DNA from: JAZKIX01 sp040384645
GTDB lineage: Bacteria; Pseudomonadota; Gammaproteobacteria; Burkholderiales; Burkholderiaceae_D
Direction: 5' to 3'
Assembly (NCBI GenBank): GCA_040384645.1
Contig: JAZKIX010000123.1
Coordinates: 1 to 10,297, forward strand
Length of the DNA stretch: 10,297 nucleotides
Made by a program: the position numbers and the translations under genes. Positions 1 through 7,015 of the stretch are shown piece after piece (the stretch's first letter is position 1; each line of letters starts with the position of its first letter). Under the pieces are notes generated by a model. It searched no databases. It saw only the letters and a program-made list of their open reading frames with translations, and was not told the origin of the DNA.

Positions 1-1
1 C

Positions 2-3000
2 CCCTCCCTCCCCCACTACGCAGAACTCTTCTGCCTATCCAACTTCACCTTCCTGCACGGTGCCTCCCACGCCGAAGAACTGGCCGCCCGCGCCGTCCAG
101 CTCAATTACAGCGCGCTCGCCATCACCGACGAATGCTCTTTCGCCGGCGTGGTACGAGCCCATGCAGAAGCAAAAAAGGCCGAGCTCAAACTCATCATCG
201 GCAGCCATTTCCACCTAAACAATCCCGATGACAGTCCGGCACTATCGCTGATCGCATTGGCGCAAAACCGCGATGGTTACGGCAACCTGTCCGAACTCAT
301 CACGCTAGCACGCACCCGCAGCGCCAAAGGCAGCTACCGCCTGATGCCGGACGATCTGGCTGCGCCCGACAGCGCCCATGCCCATCTGAAAAACCTGCCC
401 GATTGCCTGCTGATCCTGTTGCCGCACTACCCCGCCGACATCGAGCAACTCAGCCAGCAAGCGCAATGGCTCAAGCAACTGGCGCCCGACCGGTGTTGGA
501 TCAGCATGACCCTGCTGCACCATGCACGCGACGATGTGCATCGGGCCGCGGTGGAGGCCGTCGCGCGGCAGCAAGCGATGCCCATCGTCGCCACCGGCCA
601 CGTCTGCATGCATGTGCGCTCGCGCAAGCCCTTGCATGACACGCTAACCGCAATCAGGCTCGGGCGGCCGGTGGCCGAATGCGGTTACGACCTGGCGCAA
701 AATGCCGAGCAACACATGCGCTCACGCATGCGGCTCGCCAATATCTATTCCGCCAGCAGTCTGGCCGAATCGATCAAGATTGCCGACCAATGCACTTTTT
801 CACTCGAACAATTGCGCTACGAATATCCCAGCGAAGTCGTGCCCGATGGCGAAACCGCCGCCTCTTACCTGCGCAGCGAAACCGCCAAAGGCGCGCACCA
901 GCGCTACCCCGACGGCGTGCCCGCCACCGTCCAGGCACAAATCGAAGAAGAACTCAAACTGATCGAAGAATTGAAATACGAATCGTATTTCTTGACCGTG
1001 TACGACATCGTGCGCTTTGCCCGATCGAAAGAAATCCTGTGCCAGGGGCGCGGTTCGGCCGCCAATTCAGCCGTCTGTTATTGCCTCGGCGTGACCGAAG
1101 TCGATCCCTCGCGCAGCAATTGTCTGTTCGCCCGCTTCATCTCACGCGAGCGCAATGAAGCGCCCGATATCGATGTCGATTTTGAACATCAGCGACGCGA
1201 AGAAGTGATCCAGTACATCTACGCCAAATACGGCCGCAAGCGTGCCGCGCTGGCCGCAGCAGTCACTTGCTACCGCACCCGCAGCGCCTTGCGCGACAGC
1301 GGCAAAGCGCTCGGCATTGATCTGGCCATCGTCGAAAAAGTCGCCAAGTCACATCACTGGTTCGACAGCAAAGAGGCGATCCTGGAACGCTTTGCCGAAT
1401 GCGGACTCGATCCCAGCTCCGACTTGTCACAACAATGGGCCACGTTGGCGCGACAACTGGTGCGCTTCCCGCGCCACCTGTCGCAGCACACGGGCGGCTT
1501 CGTGATTGCGCAAGACAAATTATCGCGTCTGGTACCGATCGAAAACGCCGCCATGCTAGATCGCAGCGTGATCCAATGGGACAAGGACGATCTGGAAGAA
1601 CTGGGTTTGATGAAGGTCGATGTACTGGCGCTCGGCATGCTCACTGCTTTGCGCCGCACGCTCGACCTGCTAGTGCGGCAAAGCGGCATCCCGTTTGCCC
1701 TGCAAGACATTCCCAAGGAAGACAGCGCCACCTACGACATGATCTGCAAGGCCGACACCATCGGCGTGTTCCAGATCGAATCGCGAGCCCAGATGAGCAT
1801 GCTGCCGCGTCTGCGCCCGCGCATCTTTTACGACCTGGTGATCGAAGTCGCCATCGTGCGGCCAGGACCAATCCAAGGTGGTATGGTCCATCCGTATCTA
1901 CGCCGTCGACAAAAGCAAGAAGCCATCGGCGAACTGGATGAAAAATTAAAGCCGGCACTGGAACGCACGCTCGGCATCCCGATTTTTCAAGAGCAAGTGA
2001 TGCAAGTGGCCATCATCGCTGCCGACTTCACCCCTGGCGAAGCCGATCAATTGCGGCGCTCGATGGCCGCCTGGAAGCGCAAGGGTGGGCTGCAACACTA
2101 TCGGGAACGCCTGATCCCGCGCATGATCGCAAACGGCTATAGCCAAACATTTGCAGAAGCCATTTTCAAGCAAATGCAAGGCTTCGGCGAATACGGTTTT
2201 CCCGAATCGCATTCCGCCGGTTTTGCGTTGCTGGCCTATGCCAGCTCCTGGCTCAAATGCCACCATCCCGCCGCCTTCCTGTGCGGCCTGCTCAATAGCC
2301 AACCGCTGGGGTTTTACAGCCCCTCGCAATTGATCCAGGACGCCAAACGCCACGCGGTAGAAGTGCGCCCGGTCGATATCACGATCAGTAATTGGGATTC
2401 CAGTCTGGAACCGGGCGCGAATGGATCGTCGGCCTCACCCGCGGTGCGGCTGGGCTTGTCTTTGCTGCATGGCATGCGCCCCGAGGTCGCGCAGCGCATC
2501 GAACAAAGCCGCGCCAGCCGCGCCTTCAGCGACGTTGCCGATCTGGCGCGGCGCGCCGAACTGGATCGCCACCACTTGCAAACCCTGGCCGCCGGTAACG
2601 CCCTGCTGCCGCTGGCCGGCCACCGGCGCCAAGCCCTGTGGCAAGCAGTCGGCGCCGTCCCCGATAAAGACTTGCTGCAACCAACCACTGTACGCGAAGA
2701 AGCCCCCGTCTTGCGCCCCGCATCCGAAGGCCAGGAAATCCTCAGCGACTACCGCGCCCTCGGCCTGACCCTGAACCGCCACCCGCTCGCCCTGTTGCGC
2801 CCGCAACTGCTGGCACGGCGCTTCATCCCGGCCGCCACCCTGGCCACCTACAAAAACGGCCAACTCGCCCGCGGCTGCGGCCTGGTCACCGTACGCCAAC
2901 GCCCCGGCACCGCCAAAGGCGTGCTCTTCATTACCTTAGAAGACGAAACCGGCCCCATCAACGTCATCATCTGGCCCAAGCTGGTCGAACAGCAACGGCA

Positions 3001-3142
3001 AGAAGTGCTCACGGCAAATTTACTGGGGGTCTACGGCATTTGGCAATGCGAAGGCGAGGTGCAGCATTTGATTGCCAAAAGGCTGGTGGATTTAACGCCG
3101 CTGTTGGGGCGACTGGTGACTGGGAGTCGGGATTTTTGTTGA
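2..3142 (+). CDS. dnaE2: Error-prone DNA polymerase DnaE2/ImuC (5' partial)
   Basis: C-family DNA polymerase of the SOS-induced translesion cassette (imuA-imuB-dnaE2), acting with ImuB in damage tolerance and mutagenesis. The frame is open from base 2 to a TGA at 3140-3142, giving 1046 codons. The first residues (YAELFCLSNFTF, then HGASHAEEL) align with the extreme N-terminus of DnaE2, so only a few codons and the start lie outside the window. The GTG at 149 is internal to the PHP domain and is not the start. In window numbering: PHP domain about 6-220; palm acidic motif PDIDVDFE with D389, D391 and D393; third catalytic Asp in KVDVLALG (D540); the DnaE2-typical SMAAWKRKGG from S687; GFPESHS; and a C-terminal OB fold at about 955-1030 ending near SRDF. 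All expected catalytic acids are present. Position 10 is Phe where several homologues I recall have His, in an already degenerate PHP site. imuA and imuB would be expected upstream, outside the window. Confidence 0.95.
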   Translation, partial: PSLPHYAELFCLSNFTFLHGASHAEELAARAVQLNYSALAITDECSFAGVVRAHAEAKKAELKLIIGSHFHLNNPDDSPALSLIALAQNRDGYGNLSELITLARTRSAKGSYRLMPDDLAAPDSAHAHLKNLPDCLLILLPHYPADIEQLSQQAQWLKQLAPDRCWISMTLLHHARDDVHRAAVEAVARQQAMPIVATGHVCMHVRSRKPLHDTLTAIRLGRPVAECGYDLAQNAEQHMRSRMRLANIYSASSLAESIKIADQCTFSLEQLRYEYPSEVVPDGETAASYLRSETAKGAHQRYPDGVPATVQAQIEEELKLIEELKYESYFLTVYDIVRFARSKEILCQGRGSAANSAVCYCLGVTEVDPSRSNCLFARFISRERNEAPDIDVDFEHQRREEVIQYIYAKYGRKRAALAAAVTCYRTRSALRDSGKALGIDLAIVEKVAKSHHWFDSKEAILERFAECGLDPSSDLSQQWATLARQLVRFPRHLSQHTGGFVIAQDKLSRLVPIENAAMLDRSVIQWDKDDLEELGLMKVDVLALGMLTALRRTLDLLVRQSGIPFALQDIPKEDSATYDMICKADTIGVFQIESRAQMSMLPRLRPRIFYDLVIEVAIVRPGPIQGGMVHPYLRRRQKQEAIGELDEKLKPALERTLGIPIFQEQVMQVAIIAADFTPGEADQLRRSMAAWKRKGGLQHYRERLIPRMIANGYSQTFAEAIFKQMQGFGEYGFPESHSAGFALLAYASSWLKCHHPAAFLCGLLNSQPLGFYSPSQLIQDAKRHAVEVRPVDITISNWDSSLEPGANGSSASPAVRLGLSLLHGMRPEVAQRIEQSRASRAFSDVADLARRAELDRHHLQTLAAGNALLPLAGHRRQALWQAVGAVPDKDLLQPTTVREEAPVLRPASEGQEILSDYRALGLTLNRHPLALLRPQLLARRFIPAATLATYKNGQLARGCGLVTVRQRPGTAKGVLFITLEDETGPINVIIWPKLVEQQRQEVLTANLLGVYGIWQCEGEVQHLIAKRLVDLTPLLGRLVTGSRDFC

Positions 3143-3258
3143 AGAGATTGCAGGATGCCAAGTCATTCCACAAGGCCGAGAGAACAAAAAACGCTCCCGA
3201 ATTGAAAATCCATATTTTCTATGACACGTATCGGGCGTAGCGTTTAAATCGCGTTGAG

Positions 3259-3293
3259 GATCAAGGGCGACATGAATACGACGCCTCTTGATC
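3259..3293. terminator. Hairpin between convergent genes, possible bidirectional terminator
   Basis: GATCAAGGGCG (3259-3269) can pair with CGCCTCTTGATC (3282-3293), giving an 11-bp stem with one bulged T and a 12-nt loop. It lies 116 nt after the dnaE2 stop and 13 nt beyond the end of the opposing gene that ends at 3307. That is where a shared terminator would be expected. Neither side has a clear T-tract, so Rho-independent activity is doubtful. No gene is visible in the rest of 3143-3306. Confidence 0.35.
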
Positions 3294-3306
3294 GTCAAAT
3301 ACTTGC

Positions 3307-4266
3307 CTATTTACCTGAGTGTGACTTTGCGCGCACTTCCGCAGCCCATGACACAAGCGCGGTAGCGAGCTCAGCATCTTCCTGCGAGGTATTAAAATTA
3401 ACTTGCGAACTAGCGCTCGATGCCACATTTTCCTTCTTGGCATTGTCTATCTGAATGTTGGCAATAATAGTAGATGCCTCCGTACTTTCGTTCAAACCGG
3501 TTTTTACGCCGCTTTTGGACGCGGTTCTAAGTGCATGCGCCTGGACAGCAGGCGAGAGCACACTAGTAGAGACGTAGTAATAACCGATGCCAGTGCCTCT
3601 ATCCCCCGAAAATTTTACCGCGTACAAACTATCACCTTGGGCAATCGTGGCATGATTGTCCGAACAAAACATCGTTCCGGCGAACGATCCCGATGTCGTA
3701 AATTCACAGCGAAAATCATCTGTCGCCGTTGTAACGATGCCATTACCCTCCGAGCTAGCGAAGCCAAGCTTGGTCGTCAATGTTTTCACTTGTGAAAAGG
3801 CATTCGCACCAACAACCTGGGTAAGAATCCAAGTACCCAATAAGCCATCTGGGCCGTCCGCATATCCGAAGGAATATTTAGATATCGCCTTTGGCGCCTC
3901 CCCCGGCAACGTCAATGTACCGCGCTTACCACTGGTAAAACTCACATTAACCTTCCCTGGCGACGTATTCAGAACGCCCGGCTTATACGCGCCCCCGATA
4001 ACAGTACCTCCTTCAACATCCAATAAATCTGCCGAGAAAGTACCGTTTACAATTTTTCCAGCAGCCGAATAAAACAAATTAAAGCCGTTCGCGTCGTAAC
4101 CGTAGTAAGTCAGAAATAGAATTTCATTCTCCACCTCTAACGTCAAACCACGTCCTGGCTGGCCCGTCGCTTCGCTATCAATCTGCCACAAGCCTGTTGC
4201 CGGCATAAAGGCCGACGCAGCCGAAGTGAGCATGAATAGTACTGCCGCAAAAATGAGTCGTTTCAT
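3307..4266 (-). CDS. Secreted protein of unknown function, 319 aa
   Basis: I do not recognise a characterised function. The start is placed at the ATG at 4264-4266 rather than the longer reading at 4344. It has a GAGGAA ribosome site 5 nt upstream and opens directly into a signal peptide (MKRLIFAAVLFMLTSAASA, cleavage predicted after about residue 19). The mature part starts with GLWQIDSE...TGQPGRGLTLEVENE and TYYGYDANGFNLFYSAAGK, a pattern I have seen in uncharacterised exported betaproteobacterial proteins. It is Gly/Thr/Ser-rich with alternating hydrophobic residues, suggesting mostly beta structure. GYADGPDGLLGTW marks a second module near the middle. Two cysteines in DDFRCEFTTSGSFAGTMFC could form a disulfide. 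The C-terminal 60 residues are polar and probably helical or disordered. The gene is isolated, convergent with dnaE2, and appears less GC-rich than its neighbours, so recent acquisition is possible. Export is well supported; the role is unknown. Confidence 0.85.
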   Translation of the reverse strand: MKRLIFAAVLFMLTSAASAFMPATGLWQIDSEATGQPGRGLTLEVENEILFLTYYGYDANGFNLFYSAAGKIVNGTFSADLLDVEGGTVIGGAYKPGVLNTSPGKVNVSFTSGKRGTLTLPGEAPKAISKYSFGYADGPDGLLGTWILTQVVGANAFSQVKTLTTKLGFASSEGNGIVTTATDDFRCEFTTSGSFAGTMFCSDNHATIAQGDSLYAVKFSGDRGTGIGYYYVSTSVLSPAVQAHALRTASKSGVKTGLNESTEASTIIANIQIDNAKKENVASSASSQVNFNTSQEDAELATALVSWAAEVRAKSHSGK

Positions 4267-4271
4267 TATTA

Positions 4272-4277
4272 TTCCTC
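4272..4277 (-). promoter_or_regulatory. Ribosome binding site deciding the start of the 3307-4266 gene
   Basis: On the - strand this reads GAGGAA, 5 nt before the ATG at 4266. It supports the start that yields a clean signal peptide over the in-frame ATG at 4344. A TAGAAT -10-like hexamer (plus coordinates 4302-4307, - strand) lies 25 nt further upstream, with no convincing -35. Confidence 0.7.
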
Positions 4278-4520
4278 GCAAGTGAAGTAAATGGCTACCA
4301 TATTCTAAACGAAGAACAAGACAAGCCGAATTAACGATAACCAACTGTGTACTTAAAATTACTCGTCCTTTCAGGACAAGTATTCACACAGCGGAAAGCA
4401 AGTTCGATAGACAAGTTTGTATGGGGGACAGGCCAATTTTCGACTGACCGGATCAAGCCAGGACAGGAACAATTGGCGATACTTATCAAGATGAAGACGG
4501 ACAGTCGTTCAGTGAGCGTA

Positions 4521-4561
4521 ATTAAGCACCATTCTTTAAGTTGTAACTAATGTGGCTTAAT
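4521..4561 (-). terminator. Imperfect inverted repeat just past the metalloprotease-like gene
   Basis: ATTAAGCACCATT (4521-4533) and AATGTGGCTTAAT (4549-4561) pair over 13 positions with two mismatches around a 15-nt loop. The repeat begins 2 nt beyond the stop codon of the - strand gene. The position suits a transcript 3' end, but there is no following T-tract. Confidence 0.35.
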
Positions 4562-4563
4562 GC

Positions 4564-5340
4564 TTAGTCGGCCAAACTACGCCAATTAATCTCCCGCGCC
4601 GTCTTCTCCCCAATCAAGACTTTATCCAGCCCGACCGGCATCTCTGCCTCGCCCTGCGACAACGGAATACGTCCACCCATGATCTCGGCAAACTGTTGCG
4701 GCAACAAGGGTTCCAGTTGCGGGTTGGCATAACCGTCGGGGAAATAGGGCAAGGTGGTGGCAAGGTCGTATTTATCGGTAGCGCCCAGCGTGTGAAGGAA
4801 TTCATGGGCGATGACGAAATTGTTTTGCTTGGCCATTGCGCGTGAGGCAAACACATTGACCACGCCGATCAAGCCTTTTTGCAAGGCGGTGGAATGGGCC
4901 AATTGCGACGACGTGGCCGGGTCGAAATAAAGCAGATAAACTTTTACTTGCGGCCCCGGCCCGAAAGTATCGCCGTGCCGGTACGCCCACCAGCGCATTT
5001 TTAAGCTCCACAACATGACGTCAAAGCCACTTTTATTCACCGGCGTGGCTGGCGGCAGTTGATCTATCGGTTTACCCAGACGCATTTCGATGGAGGCATG
5101 TGCGCCGCGGCCAAAACGGTGCGCCTCTTCTTGCATGAAGGTTTCAATCGGCTTGAACTCTTCGACCGATAAGGCGCGCAGATATTGCTCGGAGGCCGCA
5201 CTGCCATCGCCATTGATGGGGTACACATTGACTGGCAAGGTGTATTTCCATTCGACCGAAATCGTTTTGTTGCGCCACGTCGCCATCGCCACGGCAGCGA
5301 GGATGAATAAGAGGATGGAAATGCGGATGGCTTTGAACAT
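4564..5340 (-). CDS. Membrane-anchored HExxHxxGxxD metalloprotease-like protein, 258 aa
   Basis: Predicted zinc-dependent peptidase facing the periplasm. Residues about 5-21 form one hydrophobic segment (signal anchor or uncleaved signal peptide). The rest is soluble, with WWAYRHGDTFGPGPQVKVYLLYFDP near the middle. The key motif HEFLHTLGATD gives H179, E180, H183, G186 and D189: two His ligands plus the catalytic Glu of a gluzincin/metzincin HExxH, and a metzincin-style G..D spacing in which Asp would be the third ligand, as in snapalysin-type enzymes. EIMGGRIP (Met221) lies about 32 residues later, where metzincins have a Met-turn. A GGAA at 8 nt spacing precedes the ATG at 5340. A TACAAT -10-like box lies at 5372-5377 (- strand). 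The gene is divergent from the 5502 gene across a 161-nt gap. I know of no characterised member; fold and substrate are inferred, and the motif itself is plain in the sequence. Confidence 0.82.
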   Translation of the reverse strand: MFKAIRISILLFILAAVAMATWRNKTISVEWKYTLPVNVYPINGDGSAASEQYLRALSVEEFKPIETFMQEEAHRFGRGAHASIEMRLGKPIDQLPPATPVNKSGFDVMLWSLKMRWWAYRHGDTFGPGPQVKVYLLYFDPATSSQLAHSTALQKGLIGVVNVFASRAMAKQNNFVIAHEFLHTLGATDKYDLATTLPYFPDGYANPQLEPLLPQQFAEIMGGRIPLSQGEAEMPVGLDKVLIGEKTAREINWRSLAD

Positions 5341-5438
5341 GGATGCGATTCCGACAATATTGAACTCCCAGATTGTAGCTGGAGGTTGCGCGGGCGATCA
5401 TGATGTATTTCACAAGGATTGGATCATTCGGGACTGCA

Positions 5439-5467
5439 TCGACGTCAAGGCCGGCCGCCCCTATAAT
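5439..5467 (+). promoter_or_regulatory. Sigma70-type promoter of the 5502 gene
   Basis: A consensus TATAAT lies at 5462-5467. TCGACG at 5439-5444 matches four of six positions of TTGACA, and the spacer is exactly 17 bp. Transcription would start near 5474, leaving a leader of roughly 28 nt before the ATG at 5502. This is the best-looking promoter in the window. It also supports the 5502 start over the ATG at 5400, which lies upstream of the promoter. Confidence 0.7.
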
Positions 5468-5501
5468 TGCAGGTCAATTTACTCAGGCCACAAACCAATC
5501 C

Positions 5502-6182
5502 ATGAAAAATACGTTTCTGCAATTTCCTTTTTTCCTGATACTGGGCGCTATGGCACATAACACAGCATATGGTGCAAATGCTAGCGCGACACCGGAGCCG
5601 ACTGTGGCTGTAAAGCCAGCTGCCACCGCCGAATCGATGATGGCACGTCGCTTGGCAAGACGGATCAAGCCACTTGAAACCCTCGCCTTGAAAAATCCTT
5701 CGTTCACCCCCGATGAACAAGGGAACATGACTGATTGGGTGGCAACCGAACACGCCGACGGCAAGTCTTATACCTTCGTCGCAGATGCGGTAAAAGCGCG
5801 ATCCGCGCCTGCCAGTGCCCGCCTTCAACAATATGGTCCAGAGCCTTTTGGCCTACTACGGCAATCGATCCAAATCCATCCCCTGTGGCATAACAAAATC
5901 GTGCGCCTGTCTGGCTTCTTGCGCACTGACAATGCCAATGGACGCGGCGGCGCTTTTGTTCTCCGTACCGATGGCGGTAGTGGCGAGATCCTGGCCTGGA
6001 ATATGATGGAAAAATCGCGCGTAACAGGCACCCAAGACTGGAAACCTTATTCCATCGATTTGAAAATCACGCCAGATGCCACTTCGCTTATGGTGGGCAT
6101 CATGCTGGAAGATGGCGGCACTTTATGGGCTGACGACCTGTCTATCAAACTGCTCGATTCTGCGGACGAGCCAAGCAAATAA
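5502..6182 (+). CDS. Secreted beta-sandwich (carbohydrate-binding-like) protein, 226 aa
   Basis: The start is set at 5502 because the upstream ATG at 5400 precedes the promoter, while the 5502 ATG opens a signal peptide (MKNTFLQFPFFLILGAMAHN..., cleavage near residues 22-25). The ribosome site is weak. After a Pro/Ala-rich linker, the protein has a single domain. Its C-terminal half (LRQSIQIHPLWHNKIVRLSG..., then RVTGTQDWKPYSIDLKITPDA and MLEDGGTLWADDLSI) matches a recurring galactose-binding-like beta-sandwich pattern: G-T-x-D-W-x-x-Y, p-x-D-A, G-x-W-x-D-D. In other proteins this module is appended to diverse enzymes or regulators; here it is almost the whole mature protein. No catalytic motif and no cysteines are visible in the mature part. 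It probably binds something in the periplasm or at the cell surface; the ligand is unknown. Confidence 0.82.
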   Translation: MKNTFLQFPFFLILGAMAHNTAYGANASATPEPTVAVKPAATAESMMARRLARRIKPLETLALKNPSFTPDEQGNMTDWVATEHADGKSYTFVADAVKARSAPASARLQQYGPEPFGLLRQSIQIHPLWHNKIVRLSGFLRTDNANGRGGAFVLRTDGGSGEILAWNMMEKSRVTGTQDWKPYSIDLKITPDATSLMVGIMLEDGGTLWADDLSIKLLDSADEPSK

Positions 6183-6268
6183 ATTATCTTGCTTTTAGTC
6201 GCATTCGTTTCGGAAACCCCGTCCTAGTACGGTAAGATATTTCACCCAAACCAACACGGAGGAAATCG

Positions 6269-6685
6269 ATGGATAACTCATCTGCAGTACGGCGCGCCTT
6301 GTTTTTAGTCGCGTCTATGGCGATAGGCGCAATGTCGGGCGCTGCCTTTGCACAGAGTTCGGAATATCGACGCGGCTACGATCAGGGTTACCGCGATGGC
6401 GTCGAAGCGCAAAGCAACCAGGAGCAATCGTCTGGATCACGCGGTCGCATCGTGATTGACGATGCCAACTACGGCACCCGCAGGGATGCGTGCGATGCGC
6501 GGGAAGCGATCGAGCGCGCAGCCGGCTGGCGCCGTCATGTCACGATCACAGCCGATAATTCGTTATGCGGCGACCCGGCACCGGATCGCCCGAAACGATT
6601 GGAAGTTCGCTACCATTGCGGCCGCGATGCACCGCAACGGGCAGAAGCACGTGAAGGTTCTGTGCTGTCGTTGAGTTGCCGTTAA
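6269..6685 (+). CDS. Small secreted four-cysteine protein, 138 aa
   Basis: Function unknown. A strong GGAGG (6258-6262) sits 6 nt before the ATG. A TAAGAT -10-like box lies at 6233-6238 with only a poor -35. Residues about 8-28 are a signal peptide ending AFA|QSS. The mature protein begins with EYRRGYDQGYRDGVEAQ, a tandem GY-x-x-GY-x-DG motif seen at the N-terminus of many exported proteins. A low-complexity Gln/Ser/Gly linker and a compact domain with Cys75, Cys100, Cys117 and Cys137 follow. Four regularly placed cysteines in an exported protein suggest two disulfides. The segment DNSLCGDPAPDRPKRLEVRYHC looks highly conserved-type (inference). The protein is Arg-rich and probably basic. It lies on the same strand as the 5502 gene (86-nt gap) but appears to have its own promoter. 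Confidence 0.83.
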   Translation: MDNSSAVRRALFLVASMAIGAMSGAAFAQSSEYRRGYDQGYRDGVEAQSNQEQSSGSRGRIVIDDANYGTRRDACDAREAIERAAGWRRHVTITADNSLCGDPAPDRPKRLEVRYHCGRDAPQRAEAREGSVLSLSCR

Positions 6686-7015
6686 AACGGGTTAGTGCAA
6701 TGTAACGACGCGCTACGATTGGATTGAATGTACCTAGAGTTTCACCCGAGTCTGAGCGAAATTGCGGGCTGGCACGGCATGCCGTACCGTCCTGCAAAAG
6801 CATCTGAAATTAATATAAATTGGGGGGTATATCGATAAATACCCACTATCCCGCTCGTTTTCATTGGTACAAAAATAATACTGCACCCAGTATTATTTCT
6901 CGTTTTCAACCATTAATAGACCTGTTCAGCCACACTCGTGCCTTAAAGCCAGCGCAAACATCATCGTAAGAATAGCGCTGCAACGCGTCAAAACTCAATC
7001 AAAACAACTCTCGCC
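6686..7015. other. Intergenic region upstream of creB, with several palindromes
   Basis: No gene is visible in these 330 bases. The region turns AT-rich after about 6800. In order it holds a 12-bp perfect palindrome ACGGCATGCCGT (6774-6785), a G6 run followed by a hairpin GGGTAT/ATACCC (6825-6830 with 6839-6844, 8-nt loop), and an 11-bp perfect inverted repeat (6873-6898). The creB promoter should lie downstream of these. The best -10-like sequence is TAAGAA at 6967-6972 with TTAAAG at 6943-6948 (18-bp spacer), which is weak. No cre-tag is present. Confidence 0.6.
6873..6898. repeat. Perfect 11-bp inverted repeat upstream of creB
   Basis: AAATAATACTG (6873-6883) and CAGTATTATTT (6888-6898) are exact reverse complements separated by a 4-nt loop (CACC). 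The repeat is flanked by an A-run on the left and T-rich sequence (CTCGTTTT) on the right. It could be a terminator for the 6269 gene, although with only two G-C pairs in the stem that is weak. It could alternatively be an operator for a dimeric regulator 118 nt before creB. Confidence 0.75.

Larger units (their letters stand above)
4267..4563. other. AT-rich intergenic region with degenerate short repeats
   Basis: This gap of 297 bases separates two - strand genes. It holds the promoter and leader of the 4266 gene and the 3' end of the metalloprotease-like gene. A 67-codon + strand reading (4347-4550) has no ribosome site or recognisable similarity and is not called. Two related 17-18 nt segments, at 4427-4443 and 4462-4479, share the pattern GACAGG-(1-2 nt)-CAATT-NN-CGA. 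GTCCT-TTC-AGGAC at 4365-4377 is a small hairpin. The stretch resembles, at low confidence, decayed repeat or transposon-associated sequence. Confidence 0.4.

Noticed and set aside
45..60. TTCAC-CTTCCT-GCACG as a second cre-tag
   Set aside because: The second half-site matches only CAC, and it falls inside the dnaE2 coding region.
149..160. GTG at 149 as the dnaE2 start
   Set aside because: The frame is open to base 2 and the upstream translation is recognisably the DnaE2 N-terminus, so the real start is before the window.
3783..3798. TTTTCAC-TT-GTGAAAA inverted repeat as a CreB or other operator
   Set aside because: It lies inside a coding region, the half-sites are inverted rather than direct, and the spacing differs from the cre-tag.
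4267..4344. Longer N-terminus of the 3307-4266 gene from ATG 4344
   Set aside because: The GAGGAA ribosome site and a clean signal peptide both favour the ATG at 4266.
4347..4550. 67-codon + strand open frame in the AT-rich gap
   Set aside because: No ribosome site, no recognisable similarity, and it overlaps degenerate repeats.
5400..5501. Longer N-terminus of the 5502 gene from ATG 5400
   Set aside because: It would place the start upstream of a consensus TATAAT promoter and bury the signal peptide 34 residues inside.
6241..6256. TTCAC before the 6269 gene as a cre-tag
   Set aside because: Only one half-site is present; the bases six nt later do not resemble TTCAC.
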